Part shown: positions 31,901-44,102 of the stretch, in pieces
Position numbering within the stretch: the first letter of the stretch is position 1
How the letters are laid out: each line of letters opens with the position of its first letter
From: Zeus faber
Lineage: Eukaryota; Chordata; Actinopteri; Zeiformes; Zeidae
Direction of reading: 5' to 3'
Assembly (NCBI GenBank): GCA_960531495.1
Contig: OY482864.1
Span: 4,275,734 to 4,339,733 of the forward strand
Length of the DNA stretch: 64,000 bases
Position numbers and translations under genes: made by a program
Notes under the pieces: model-generated
The model's input: only the letters and a program-made list of their open reading frames with translations
The model's database searches: none
Told to the model about the DNA's origin: nothing

Positions 31901-32785
31901 GTTTCTCTTTTCCAACATTCCATTTCTGAACTCGCAACACCAGCATTTATTTGACTAATTTTTCCCTCTTACTTTCCTTTTACCATTTTCTTTTCAATAC
32001 ACTGTTTAAAACACATCCACAGACTGATAAGAACTTCATCCAGCAAACATCACATCTGCAAATCAGCAGCGCAGCAGCAATTTCCAATTGACAAGGCAGA
32101 GATTCATTATTTGACAGCACAGAGATACTACAGCACCAGGAATTCATACAATCAGGTTAATGCCAGCACTCTGCACCAACTCCCAACCGGTAATCAATCA
32201 GCCAATCATCCCCAATGGACGAATAGCAGTGAATATGCAAGCCCCATACCTTCTATTAATACACAGCTTAATATGCACCGGTAAGCCTACCTGGTTTCTA
32301 TGGCTTGGCTGTGACTGTGGTGCCCAAAGTTGTAATAATTGACAGCTGGCGCCTTCTTCTGTCATTTCCCTCTGATGATTGATTAGTTTCATCCCCGTCC
32401 ATTTGATGCTTGATCTCATGCACCATCCAGTGATGTTTATTTTAATTCCTTTTTTTGTTGACAAAATGTAGAGACTACTGGACACAAAGTGAAAGGTCGC
32501 TGAGAGGCTGAGGTAGAGCCTTGTTTGCTGATTGTCTGACATGCTACCAAAAAAGATTTGCGGAGATCAAAATATATGTTTTATAACTTTTAATAATTAA
32601 AGGAATCAACTTAGTATAACGTGCAGAAAATATACTCAAAATAATCACAGAGGTCAACAAAAAATACGGCAACCCACTTCCCTATCTTTTCCTACCAGCT
32701 GCTATGCAGGTGAACAGGAGATATATTAAATATAAACAATCACAACATTGTCCATTTACAATTAATTCTAAATTCACAATAAATC

Positions 32786-33077
32786 CATTCATGGCTCCTA
32801 CAATACTCCTACCAACAAATGTATCAGAATAAAATACAGTTTTCGATAGTGGATTATAGTATTAGATTATATTGTACTAGAAAAAATACATAAAAAATTG
32901 GACCATTTGATCATTGTTTGACAAACCTTCACTCAACCTATTTGATCTATTCTTTCACCCAACACACCTGGTTTGAATAGTCACCACCACAAGTATGGAG
33001 TACATGTTCTACAAAATAAACATTTTCTATAAAGCTACTTTTGCTTCAAGACAAAGTTAGGGTTTTGAACTCGAATT
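32786..33077. other. Intergenic, no gene seen
   Basis: AT-rich; nothing assigned. Confidence 0.5.
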
Positions 33078-33345
33078 TAAAGGATAGTTTCACTATTTTT
33101 CAACACAGGCCTTAAAATGTCGGTTTCCCACATTTACAAGTGTCTGTAGCACAACCTCGCTATTGAGGTTGTGCTGTATTGAGGTACACCTTACTATTGA
33201 GAATCTTACCACTCTGCTGGAACTTTTTACTGTGCTTAAGTGGAGTCCAATGGGGCAAACGTTTAAGCCTTTTAAAAAAAGTTAAAAGTCCTTTTCGAAA
33301 AAGTAAAATTAAAAAATAAATCTCTAAATAAATAATTCTGAATGT
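33078..33345 (+). repeat. Dispersed repeat R4, copy 2
   Basis: Shares aaaggatagttt, tagcacaacct, actctgctggaac and ccaatggggcaaacgttt with the 12330 and 60105 copies. It contains a short inverted repeat around tattgaggttgtgctgtatt. Confidence 0.6.
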
Positions 33346-33619
33346 ATTTTGGCACAACCCACATGGACATTTTTCCTATACACTATACAATACTGCCCAT
33401 ACCGGATGCAGGAGGCCTACCTTATAAAATAGATATGAAAGGAATGATAAATATTAGCAGCATGTAATAATAACTTGGCATCGCAAATACATCTAGAACA
33501 AATAAATAAAACAAAGCATCTAGAAAATAAATAATTGATACATCCATCAACAGAAAGATTAATAATGAAAATGTCTGCACATTGTTCAGAACTTTCTATT
33601 TTGCATTTCACTGAAGAAA

Positions 33620-33790
33620 ACTACACTGTATGTTCTTCAGCTGTTACTTTTTACTTTTTATTTTTCAATGTATATATTGTGAATTAATTGTATATCCTCA
33701 CACCTTGTACTTCATGTTCCCCTCTGAGCTGCTGCAATGCCTGAACTTCCCCTTAAGTTTATCTTATCTCATCTTAGCCGATCTTCAAGG
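33620..33790 (+). repeat. LINE 3'-tail fragment
   Basis: cttcccc, agtttatcttatctcatctta with ttatc repeats, as at 15045. Confidence 0.4.
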
Positions 33791-34204
33791 ATAAAATGAA
33801 TCGAAGACAACCACGTGGAAATAAACATAAACCCAAATAAGAACCATTTTAATTTTTTGTAAGTGGGACAACTTTAATGTGTCATAATTTAACGCAAAAC
33901 ATATTTATTATTCAAAAAAATACATTATACTTCAGGTACAGTAGCCAGTTGGCCAAAGTTCTGTCCAAAAGGGCAAACTAGCCTATTCTTAAGTGTTGGT
34001 ACAGCCAATAGGTGTTTAATATGTTTAGTAGTACCAACATGTGGTATGTGGCACATAATAGGCCATTTTGAATGCAGCATGTGGTCTTTGGATTGCACAA
34101 CTAGGATTGTGCTCACTGATCACCCACGGTGCTTGGCCTTTTTTTTTTCTCTCACAGCTGTGGTAGTTAATGTTTTTCGTTTCATTCAAGTAACAACTAA
34201 CTAA

Positions 34205-35215
34205 CAACTAAATCTAAAAGACAGCGTCTCCACTGCCCAGAGAGACCAGGATCAGTGGGACCGGGTCTTCCTCAGCGGAACCGTCTCGTTTCACACAAGT
34301 AGGAAACACGGACTCCAAGTGTCTTTCTGCATCTCTTCTACCTGCCAAGTTGCCATTCACTGTAACACGAGCTCTGTCCTGTCTCACACCTGTGACATCA
34401 GGTTCAAGTTCACGGACGGGCGTGGCTAATTGTATTACAAAAATGAGTCCAGCTGTAGTTTTAGGTGAAAAAGAAAAGAAAATAATTTATAATCAAATTG
34501 CTACATCATTTCCCCTCATTAATTCACTCAGTATGGCAACCTGAAGGTTGCCCTTCAAATGTCACTGGTTGCACATGACACCGTGCAATGTCACAGTCTT
34601 TTCAATATCCCCTTTCTAATGCCTCAGAGAATCAAGATGATCATTTTGCCCTGAGGTATTTTTCTCACCTGCCTGGCTCTCGACACGCCCAAAGACCCAG
34701 AGAGATAGTCCGTAAATTCTTCAACCTATCTGCGATCAAGCCTTTATGGCCAACGAAAAGTAAAATTATATTCTACACTGAAGAAACATTCAAACCATTT
34801 TAATTTCCAAAGGGGGGAAACCTGCAACGGCCGAGTTTGCAGGCTGCCAAAACGTGTTGGCGGTATTGAATCGAAGAGAATCTCCATCAGTTTCAGTTTC
34901 CAAGTGTAGCTGAAGCGGACCGGCAATATCAACATCAACTGCACAATGATCATTTGGGACCACGCGGACCTTGCAAGCTCCAAGCATTTGACTGTAGAAT
35001 TCTCGACCCTGGGATCGAATCGTTTCAACCCGGTGCTGACATTGTCCCTGCATCGCCAAAATCCACCCCCACAGCCGCAGGCCAGCCAGTGGTCTGAATC
35101 ACTTCTGTAGCAGGGAAATCACATTGCAGACAGCGCTGATGATGTGAGTGTGACCCATTTAGAGATCTCGTACATGGTGCGGACGCTTTTCCTAGCGTTG
35201 GCCACCATTTAACTT
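34205..35215. other. Unexplained coding-like segments open on both strands
   Basis: GC-richer than the AT-rich flanks. On minus, 35059-34790 is open (MAMQGQCQHRVETIRSQG; later VRVVPNDHCAVDVDI), and 34430-34205 is open on both strands (plus contains GLQVSFCISSTCQ). No family is recognised and no convincing splice pattern was found. It may be an old pseudogene or an unknown repeat. No function is proposed. Confidence 0.25.
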
Positions 35216-36370
35216 TTTAACTCTCGTTTTCAATGGTCAACCGTTTCACTCAAGAACTGCTATGAAATATATAAAATATGCTGAAAATTTACTCGTCAGT
35301 ATATTGTTTGCAAGCAGCATTACAATACTGCTCATCATATGAAATTAGCCAAGATATTTTTATCATATTTGACATCGATAGCACTAATCCTTATATTGCA
35401 TTTTAGATATTACCATCATTTTATAATCATCTACATAATATAATTTATAAAAAAATATATAATTAATTATAACTTTTCATATTACTATCATTATCTTTTT
35501 ATGTATAAAAAAAATAATATTCATATTGTATTAATATTACCTTCTATTATTGTCATCACTATACCATACCCTCAGTTCCATTGCACTACTTGGTAGTCCC
35601 AAAATTGAAGGAGTATATATAAATATTATAACTTTGTATAACTTTTTTTTTGTCTCAACCAACATGACACTAACAAGCTCGAACCCAAGGGGAGAGATGT
35701 GTTTATATTTGATTAAATGTTTATATAAGGTTAGATTTACAGTAAAAATAATCAAAATCCAAATTATTAATTTGATTCATATCAGATTTTGGGCTGGGAA
35801 GCACTGGTTTATATAAAGTAATTATAATTCCCACAAGATAAAACGCGTTTTCACCCCTTTGTATAGCTCTGTATGACGGTGTTGTTATTTAAAAGTTACT
35901 AATTTGCTCAACTCATTAAATGTAATAAGGAATGCTTATTTCCCATTTGCCACATCATGTGCAGCTAAGTCCATCTGACTTGACCCACAAGAGGGATCAA
36001 CCCTTTTCAATTCAACATATGTGCTTATAAGAAGGGAATAAAACAATTATTCTCTTAATCTCAGCCACTTTGAAAACTCTCAAATTCATATAAAATAGGA
36101 TTATTGCATAATGATTTGTGGCAAAAACTGAAATATACTATATTTAAGCATTCCCTGCCCTCACATGGAGCCTGAAAACCTGAAACTCCTTATTAAATGA
36201 CACCCTAATTAATCTATATTTTAGTACAGCTTTTAGGGCAGGTTTCTCATTTTTCATACATAGATAAAACCCGGTGTAATAATTGAGTTCTTCCAAACTT
36301 ATTTTGATTTAACATTAAACCCCCCACCAAAAAAAAAACAAAAACCAACCAATCAACAATCAATGCATCC
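35216..36370. other. AT-rich intergenic sequence
   Basis: Very AT-rich with no gene or element recognised. The right end (36320-36360) is GT-rich on the minus strand and lies just past the candidate znf518a poly(A) signal. Confidence 0.6.
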
Positions 36371-36393
36371 AGTTCAAAAGGTATATATACACA

Positions 36394-36399
36394 TTTATT
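36394..36399 (-). terminator. Candidate poly(A) signal of the ZNF518 gene
   Basis: tttatt on plus is AATAAA on minus. Downstream on minus (36360 to 36315) is a GT-rich stretch with ggtttttgttttt and ggtgggggg, a good downstream element. The 3' UTR would be about 1.8 kb. Confidence 0.5.
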
Positions 36400-38139
36400 T
36401 AAACAGAGAGAACCAAGTGAGACAAGGAAATATAGCACAACTTGCAAAAGGACTTTTGAGGCACTTAGCTTCAGGATATAAAAATATCTATGTAAATATC
36501 AATAACTATGACCTGTTTGACAGGTATAATGTACATGTTGACAATACTTCAGATTACTATCTAAAAGGTGTACACGGAAGAGTCGGCACCGCCACTTTCA
36601 AGGACTCAAGCAAAAGAGTTGCTGGCATTTATGAAGCTTCGTTGAAGAGAAATGCATTTGAAGCAGAACTGATTTAATAGGAACATGTTCAAAGAGGCCA
36701 TCGTCCTCAACTGTGAGTTTTGATTGAGAAATGGCCATGATCAGGAGCGTTCGATATGAGGTGGTTTCGCAGTCATTGTGGCCTCTGGTTAACACAATTG
36801 TTACATTTAAGTTCAACTTGGGTTAACTCGTAATATAGTTGGTCAGTTGAGCTTTTTTTATCTCAATGAAAATCAAGGACCAACTACAACAATTTGGAAT
36901 CAATAGAACATTTAGCCAATCTTCATGAGTCAGGCATTCCTTTGCCAAATTCACACCTTTACTACAAGAATCATCTATATTTTTGAAGTATGTGAAAAGT
37001 TAATTCAGATAGAAAAAATGAATGCAGTGAGTTTGGTGAATATTCAACTTTGAGTCAATTTTTTATGGCATAAGAAAAAATATGGGGTTTGCAAATTAAA
37101 CTAATGACATTTAATACAAAACTAATACAACTCCTCAAAAAGATAAACACAATAGCCAGTCTCCCCATTTTCAGAAAAAACATTTTCAATTACTCATGGC
37201 TGGTAATAAAACTTCACAAATCAAAGAAATTTTGCATATTGAATAAAACTCTGTTTTACAAGTGTACCTGTGTTTATAAAAAAAAAAAATACAATTCTGT
37301 CCCTTCTTGTCTTTGCACTGAATTTTTTTTTCATAATTTTAAAACCAGAGTGAACAATATGCGTGGCTTTCGCACTGTGCCTATGACCCAAAGACTGGGT
37401 GCAAAGCAATTAACAGTTGCCATATTTTGGGGGTAACTAAATTTCCAGTTAATCCAGATCAATACAATGGTGATGTTGAACATGATTACGAGTTTGTTTT
37501 TTTGCACCATGGACAGTCCCGTTCGATGAACCCAGGAAGCAATTCTGAACAAATGATTGGTGACGATAAATGAGATGTTGCGACTGAGGAACATTTTGCG
37601 TCCTATATGCAGTCTATACAATAGGTTTATCGGTGTTTCTCAAGTATGGAGTTTAAGCATTAATTTAAATAAAATAATGTATAATTTTAATAGATCTTGG
37701 CTGACCAAAGCTTTTCAGAAACTAAAAGTTGACAAAATCCTGACATACAAATGTACAAATGAAAGAAAACAATCATATAGGCCCAAATCAAAGCATGGGA
37801 TATTAAAAAAGCAAAAAACCAAAAGTAACCTGCTAATCTCAATCAGAATATAAAGTTACCTGAGTACAACAATGTGTACAGCCTTCACCTTTGATGGTTC
37901 CCTTCTTCAAACCAGTGCTCCCTTAATCTGTTCTTTTACAGTGCGCAGTTTTCACAGTTCAATTTCACCTGTACATGTATGATTTTAAAATCCTATTTAC
38001 AGCACATAAATTACTAGAGTATTTACATACAAAAAGAACTTTTGAACTCTATTTAAGAATATGTATTTACAGGAATAGAAATTGCAAGAATAAAAGTCTT
38101 GTGGAAAGTGGTTAAAAATATACAATATCCCCCCCCCCT

Positions 38140-38172
<33 letters not shown>

Positions 38173-38182
38173 TTTAAAGTGT
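36400..38182 (-). other. Probable 3' UTR of the ZNF518 gene
   Basis: No other gene is recognised. AT-rich; a (CA)n tract lies at 38145-38173 close to the stop codon. Short frames here are chance. Confidence 0.45.
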
Positions 38183-41100
38183 TCAAAAAAACTTGTTCCA
38201 GTCTCTTGTTGCCTCCATAAGATGCCGTTGACCGTGGCCAATCCAGTCCTCTTGGCTGTTGAAAAGCCGGCCACAAAACCAGCAGTCAAACGATGGCTGG
38301 TCTGCGCAACGCGATACAGCCTTGACTACTTCATACTTTTTCTTGCTTTTCTTCTTTAGCTTCAATTTGAGAAGAAATCGTTCACGGACAGAACTCTGGA
38401 CTGGCCGTGGTCTTGGAGGGGAGAGACCTTTCGTCAAAGACTTCCCAAGTTCCCCAATGTCGTTGAGCACAGATAGGGCCTGGACAGTTTGATGAGAAAG
38501 CGATACTTTTGTAACAGCACCTCTGTATCGGTTAACAGATTTCATGATGCTCATGACCTCAGGTATATCAGCATCTGGATGGTTAAGCACCACTACAGGT
38601 TGATTTCTACGAGGGCACTTGACCTGCTGTAGAGGACTGAACGGGGAAAGTCTCAGCGTTCCTTCAATGTCTTTGGCTACAGGCTGCCATAATACAGGAG
38701 TCTCTCTTTCAGTCAGTGTTTTGTTTGCGAGTCTCCTTGCTTTATGCACAGACACTGGAAGCTCGTCAAAGAGTTGTTTCCTGCGCCTTTTTCTTTGGCT
38801 TGGTGGCCGAATAGGCCTCGGGGCTAAATGAAGTTTCTCCCCCTCATACTGTTTTACATTAACACTCAAATTTGGTTGGGACGACAAACCGTAAGCTACC
38901 TTAATATGTTCCGCGACAGCATTTTCTACTGGGATCAGCTTTTTCCCACGACTGGAGGCATTTCCATTCGATTTATTTGACACCAGAAAACACTGGGTCT
39001 GTGGTTTAGTGGACAGAAACAATGGATGATTAGTTGAGGTGGGTGCACCACTTGTAAAAAGCCCACTGGTAGGTGTGACAATCTTAAAAAGAACTTTGGA
39101 TCCAGTGCTTTCACTGTTTTTCTTTGACTGAGTCATGGCCTGTCCTTCAGCATTACTGAGAAGTATGCCTGACTTGGGTTGTGAGACGTACCTTACCAGG
39201 TAGGCTTGACGACCTGTTTGTAAAGGGATTTTTTTTTCTGCATGGTTTACGGGCATGGCCAGAATTGAACGCGAACCGAGTGGCCCTTGTGAGCTGGCCA
39301 ATTTGAAACCAACATTACCAGGGGCCTTTACAATTGGAAGTGACCTTTGTACTAAGTAGCAGGTCTGTTGTGGTTTTAAAGTCTTATCCATTTGACTGCC
39401 ATTTGCTGCGTTAGAAACAAGAACAGGGCCCTTCAACCCTGTGCTGTTGATAATGTAGTGACTTGAGATGGTGCTGACACCTGGTTGCAAACCAGACAAA
39501 GAAGTGGTCCCCATTTCACTCGTCCTCAAGATTGGTTTTGACATTCCTATACTTGTAGTCTTTTCACATTGGCTAGTTGCTTGACATGATCTTTCAAATC
39601 CTGGCTTTAAATAAGAAACGTTTATCTGAGGACTGCTGGATTTGGTTATCAGTTTAAAACCTGGGTTTCCTTTAAGCTGCAGTGGTGTTGTGCAATGATT
39701 CTCCACAGTCTGAAAGAGCATTTGCTTCTTACCCTCTGGCATCTGAAGAATTCTTAGGGTTGTCTTTGTTGGTTTTCCAGAGTCACTGCTATCAGCTGAA
39801 GTTGCTACTCTTTCCTTATTAAGCGTATGGGTAATGATGGCATCTGCATGGTCTTCCACCATATGGCTGACGAAAGTGGAACTATTCCTACTCTCTAGTT
39901 GCTTTGCACACACTGGGATATTCTCCTCCTCAACTTTGATAATATTGAAGTCTTGAAATATTGACTCTGAAGCTTCCTCTTCAGTTGATTGATCGTCGAC
40001 ACTGGCTACGCACTCATCAACCTCGATGTTCTTTTCTGAAATGGCTTCCATGTCCTCCCCATGGGCATGCTGAGAAGCCTCCACATCTGTGTCTTCTTGA
40101 ATTCCAGATTTGTTACATGGTTCTGGTGATTCTGCCAATGTTAGACTCCACTGAGATGATTCTTGTCCACCAGCACCATCGCTGTCCGTTGAAATTTCAG
40201 CGAGAGTGTCTGAAGTGTTAAAGGTTTCTTTTGAATAATTATGAAAACTAAATACTTCTTGGTTTGGAGAATTCCAGATTGGGTCTCCTTTCAATATAGC
40301 AGAGTGTGGCTCTGACTGAGGACTTAGATTTGCAGAGGGACTATTTGAGCAGCGCTGAGCAGATTTAGAGAGACTTTTGTTTTCTGCAGAATAAGAATTT
40401 ATCTCCTTGTCAACACAAACAGTCTTTTCTGGGGAGGTTTCTGCTAACCGACCATCGTCTTCCATATGTCCATCAATATGGAGGTCAACCGCTGTATCCG
40501 GAAGTACCGTCCAATTCGCGGCCCTACATGTACCAAGAATTTGTTTTGGAGGCAATGAGTCTTGATGTTCTTTTGAGTGACAAGTTGAATCAATATTGTT
40601 CGGTGATGACATTGGAGATTTGGTATTTATTCTTTCACTGTTTAAATGTGCAGGTATTGAACTTAAATCATGCTTAGTTTTTGGGGAATAATTATGTTCA
40701 CTAAAATCATCTCCTTTTCTTGCTACAGGATTAAGTATATTTTCTTCAGGTTCTGTTTGTTCTCTGCATTCATCTCTCTGCCAGGCAGGAAGACATTCAG
40801 AAAGAGGTATTTCTTCCTCTTCCACCTTAACTTTTACTGCCATAATATCATCCTGAAAAGCCTGTGTATTAGAGCTGCTCTTCTGAGATGCAGCCAAGCA
40901 GGGGAATGTCAAACAATCATTATCATATTCTCCGAGAGATTCTTTGCTTTCATTAGATGCAACATCAGATGCCGCAGAGCCCAAGTCATCTATCTGAGAA
41001 AGATTCTGAGTGTGTGAATCTACTTTTGTTGTTGGCATGACTTTGAGAACTAAATGCTTTTTGCCATCAACCATCTTTAGTCCAATCACTTTAGTTGTGC

Positions 41101-42289
41101 AGTTTGGTGGAAGCGAGATTTTATTTTTGACCATTAGAACCGTTAGTCCATTGGGGTTGTTGTGACTTGCTATGTCAGATGGTGAACAGTTTTCATATTC
41201 CTGGAACACTGGCTGTGCAGGTGATGTTGCCTCGGTGTCAATCTGCTGTTCTGTATTATGACACAGCTGGTTCCAATTTTTGTTATTTTTTATTTCAATG
41301 TTATCAAATCGCGATTCTTCCCAGGCCTTTTCTGATTTTAACAACCTGCCATTTTTGTTTGGTAAAATTGCAGAGAGGGAGTCCATTTTTGATACCCATT
41401 GGGAATCTTTTGTTTCTCCACAAAGGGCGGGGCTTTTCTTTAGCAGAAGTTTCAAACTTGCAGATGAATTTGACATAGTATTGCTGTCCTCTACTGCTCT
41501 CCACAGGCTCTTCCTGTCTCCCGTCTCTCCACTGTGGACATTGATCATGTGTTTCGTAAGGTTATCGCCCTTCGTTGTGCTGTAGCCACAGCTCTGGCAA
41601 GTGAATGTAGTGGAGTGAACTTTCATGTGCCTCTGGTGTTCCTCTTTGTTCAAGCTGACATGGTGGCATTTGTAACAGTTCAGTCGACTCTTGTTATGAT
41701 GGTGAATATGCTGGACAAATGTGCCTGCATCCAGAGTCGTAAACTCACATTTTTCACAGTGAAAATGTCCGTTCAAACTATGACACATGATGTAGTGCCG
41801 AGTGAGCAAAAGCAGTGAATACTGAACATCATCATTGCAGATCTCACACGTCACCAGGGTGTTCCTGTGTCCAATCCGATGGCGTTGAAGAGCCGGGAAC
41901 TCGTTTGTGACAAATCCACATAAATCGCAAGGATATGTAGGAAGACTTTCTTTATGTGACCCTCTAAAATGTTTAAGAAGGTCATTAGGGCTGTACATCA
42001 AGTCATCTTTACATACTGAACAGCTAAAGCTGAGAATCTTCCCCGAGAAAACTGCTCCCTGTGCGTTTTTACAAGGAGACTTCTTCAACACTTTTGTGTT
42101 TGTGCTGGTGGGACATGGTGTCCCTTCAATTGAGCGCTCTCCAGGTTCACACTGGAGCGACCTGTTCGACTGATCGGTCACTTCTTTTAGATGCTTAAAG
42201 ACAAAGTCTTTTATCTCATCCAGTTCATCTTCTGTGTTTGTGATGTTGCCATTTTTGTAGGAGTTAGTCGTTTCAGGGTCTTCGTCCAT
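38183..42289 (-). CDS. znf518a: ZNF518-family C2H2 zinc-finger protein, single coding exon
   Basis: One uninterrupted 1368-codon frame. Six C2H2 fingers lie near residues 88-112, 119-141, 146-170, 176-198, 203-225 and 229-252, and a seventh at 1334-1356 (FDCWFCGRLFNSQEDWIGHG), followed by the terminal HLMEATRDWNKFF. The N-terminal finger cluster, a long disordered acidic/Ser-rich middle and one isolated C-terminal finger are the ZNF518A/B architecture. A basic run (RKRRRKQL) precedes the conserved C-terminal block and could be a nuclear signal. IKVEEE and VKVEEE are good SUMO-type motifs. Human ZNF518 proteins are nuclear repressors linked to G9a/GLP and PRC2. Length (human A ~1483, B ~1074) and shared 10q synteny with ADGRA1 favour A, but B is not excluded. 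The start is the first ATG, 20 bp after a strong acceptor. Confidence 0.85.
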   Translation of the reverse strand: MDEDPETTNSYKNGNITNTEDELDEIKDFVFKHLKEVTDQSNRSLQCEPGERSIEGTPCPTSTNTKVLKKSPCKNAQGAVFSGKILSFSCSVCKDDLMYSPNDLLKHFRGSHKESLPTYPCDLCGFVTNEFPALQRHRIGHRNTLVTCEICNDDVQYSLLLLTRHYIMCHSLNGHFHCEKCEFTTLDAGTFVQHIHHHNKSRLNCYKCHHVSLNKEEHQRHMKVHSTTFTCQSCGYSTTKGDNLTKHMINVHSGETGDRKSLWRAVEDSNTMSNSSASLKLLLKKSPALCGETKDSQWVSKMDSLSAILPNKNGRLLKSEKAWEESRFDNIEIKNNKNWNQLCHNTEQQIDTEATSPAQPVFQEYENCSPSDIASHNNPNGLTVLMVKNKISLPPNCTTKVIGLKMVDGKKHLVLKVMPTTKVDSHTQNLSQIDDLGSAASDVASNESKESLGEYDNDCLTFPCLAASQKSSSNTQAFQDDIMAVKVKVEEEEIPLSECLPAWQRDECREQTEPEENILNPVARKGDDFSEHNYSPKTKHDLSSIPAHLNSERINTKSPMSSPNNIDSTCHSKEHQDSLPPKQILGTCRAANWTVLPDTAVDLHIDGHMEDDGRLAETSPEKTVCVDKEINSYSAENKSLSKSAQRCSNSPSANLSPQSEPHSAILKGDPIWNSPNQEVFSFHNYSKETFNTSDTLAEISTDSDGAGGQESSQWSLTLAESPEPCNKSGIQEDTDVEASQHAHGEDMEAISEKNIEVDECVASVDDQSTEEEASESIFQDFNIIKVEEENIPVCAKQLESRNSSTFVSHMVEDHADAIITHTLNKERVATSADSSDSGKPTKTTLRILQMPEGKKQMLFQTVENHCTTPLQLKGNPGFKLITKSSSPQINVSYLKPGFERSCQATSQCEKTTSIGMSKPILRTSEMGTTSLSGLQPGVSTISSHYIINSTGLKGPVLVSNAANGSQMDKTLKPQQTCYLVQRSLPIVKAPGNVGFKLASSQGPLGSRSILAMPVNHAEKKIPLQTGRQAYLVRYVSQPKSGILLSNAEGQAMTQSKKNSESTGSKVLFKIVTPTSGLFTSGAPTSTNHPLFLSTKPQTQCFLVSNKSNGNASSRGKKLIPVENAVAEHIKVAYGLSSQPNLSVNVKQYEGEKLHLAPRPIRPPSQRKRRRKQLFDELPVSVHKARRLANKTLTERETPVLWQPVAKDIEGTLRLSPFSPLQQVKCPRRNQPVVVLNHPDADIPEVMSIMKSVNRYRGAVTKVSLSHQTVQALSVLNDIGELGKSLTKGLSPPRPRPVQSSVRERFLLKLKLKKKSKKKYEVVKAVSRCADQPSFDCWFCGRLFNSQEDWIGHGQRHLMEATRDWNKFF

Positions 42290-42309
42290 AGTTGCACTAC
42301 TGGAGATAT
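42290..42309 (-). other. 5' UTR start of the coding exon and splice acceptor
   Basis: On minus, a long T-run then tttacag (AG at 42310-42311) precedes 20 bp of UTR and the ATG at 42289. This supports a noncoding upstream exon. Confidence 0.8.
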
Positions 42310-42391
42310 CTGTAAAAAAAAAGAAAAAAAAGATATGCTTTTAGAAGATTGTGATACTTTATTTTACTTTATTCTTTTTACTTTTTGCTTT

Positions 42392-42745
42392 TGTGTGGCA
42401 CGGTGCATTGCACTGCTGCCTCATAGCAAGAAGGTCCTGGGTTTGATTCCTGCCTGGGGCGCTGTTAGCACTGTGCTCTGATGGGTTATCTCCCAATTAG
42501 TAGCCTTTCTGTGTGGAGTTTGGACGCCCACCAAAAACATGCACACATCATCGTCTGACCAGCGATGGAAATATGGAACAAGGTCCCCGGGAGCGTCATT
42601 GAATGCTGCCCAATGCTCCTGGCTGCCCCCCCCCTGGAGGAAGGACAAGCCAGGATGGGTTAAATGCAGAGGCCACATTTCACCGGCCACCATCCAAAGC
42701 ATGTGAATGCATGTGGTGGCGTGTCGTGTGATGATAAAAGATTCT
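42392..42745 (+). mobile_element. SINE family 1 copy in the znf518a intron
   Basis: Same head (gtggcacggtgcattgcact, ggtcctgggtttgattcctg) and tail (gtcgtgtgatgataaaagat) as the 28566 copy, with an internal deletion after gtgtggagttt. Confidence 0.7.
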
Positions 42746-44004
42746 TCAAATTCTTCTTCTAATTTATTTTTCAGGTGTCCCCCACCAACACAAAACTGAC
42801 TTCCCAAATACTGGACAACAGATCTTCATAACTTTAATGATCAGGTAATTAGTTTAGTTATCACAAATATGCTCTTAATAGCTGTTGCACAGTAGTACTG
42901 TGGCCCTCGAGGAGCAAGTGGGAGTCAAGCATTTCTAAGCACAAGGATACCTTATTGCCCAAGGGTTAGGGTTCACTACCCAAAGCCTGACAGGAGAACA
43001 ACCTTCACCTCCTCCAGAAAGCAGGTGACCTCACTAAGCATCAATCATGTTAGTTCAATCTAGGCTTTGGCAGAATAACAATTAAATCAGCAATTGGCAA
43101 TATTGATCGCCAATTGACATTAATGACAATTTTTTTTATCCGCAAAGAGAAATCCGACCAATGAAACAGATTACCGTGTAAGTGCAGTTCACTGTGTTCT
43201 GAAACTGATCGTGGGACCGAAGAGGAAGAGAGGGGGCGGAGGGAGACAGCTGCTTTCTCCCTCTCGCCTTCTCCAGAGCTGTTTTGAGCCCCTTTCACAC
43301 AGTTCAGGGTAAATTACAGAGATAACCTTTCCACGGCTAGTTAGTTTCACTATTCACACGCGCAGTTACATTCCAGAACATTTCTATCTTGCGCCTTTTC
43401 ACACATGCCATGACAATGCCGGAATAGATGGGGCAAGGGACAATGCAGCAGAAGTCACCCGGTGCAGTCCCAGTCCACAAGCCCCGCGCTGGAAAGTGGC
43501 GGATGGAGCAGCAGCAACCCACGAAGCTCATTTACTTGCACGCACAAAGGGTATGTATCTGGACATAGCACGCAAATAAAAATAAATACGCCTATGAAGT
43601 AAATCTTGAAATAAATAAACGAGCCAATAAATATATAAATAAATGTAAATACATAAATGATTAAATATACACTCGACGGAACGTAAATCAGCAATCGCTG
43701 CCCCACCAGTGATCACCATTGGAATTTGCATGATTGCCCAAGCCTAGTTCAATCCTGGCATTTATTTCTATTAAATTTCTCAAATATCTTAAAGTTGAAA
43801 TAAAATTGAACACTAGCTTGAAACGCTTGTCATAAACACATGTTTGGCCTTTGTGTGAGCACATTTCATGAAATAAAAATGGTAGAAATAGTAAATACCA
43901 TCCTGACAAGTAGAGTTTTATGCTATTTATACTTTACATTGTAGTACATTAATTGAATTTGTATTCTAACTTGGGTAGAAGCCCTTCCAATAGCTCTCAT
44001 GTCA
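42746..44004. other. znf518a intron, no gene seen
   Basis: No exon or element recognised. AT-rich with ataaataa runs near 43590-43660. Confidence 0.55.
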
Positions 44005-44092
44005 ATAATTACATTTCACTGCATATATGTATGAAAGTATGTATATGTATGTGACAAATAAAAATCTTGAATCTTGAAAATCTTGAATAAGG
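44005..44092 (+). mobile_element. L2 LINE 3' tail
   Basis: acatttcactgcatatatg, gtatatgtatgtgacaaata and (cttgaat)n, nearly the same as the tail of the L2 at 21630-21700. Only the 3' end is present. Confidence 0.75.
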
Positions 44093-44102
44093 GCATCCAC
44101 TT

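Larger units (their letters stand above)
25047..32785 (-). mobile_element. BEL/Pao LTR retrotransposon (fossil, nested insertions)
   Basis: Direct LTRs of about 320-350 bp flank it, near 25047-25395 and 32467-32785; both hold ggaatcaacttagtataacg. On the minus strand the order is gag-like (about 31150-29900), reverse transcriptase (two parts near 28580-28370 and 27770-27380; the second has FYVDDCL), and integrase/C-terminal region (25993-25463, with NHLLLLKTVPLPPVDF and VDNTAPRNSWVMGRV). These motifs and this order are typical of Pao/BEL. An LTR-like repeat and a SINE are inserted within pol. It is clearly broken, with many disruptions, and is old because the LTRs differ at many sites. Confidence 0.85.
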
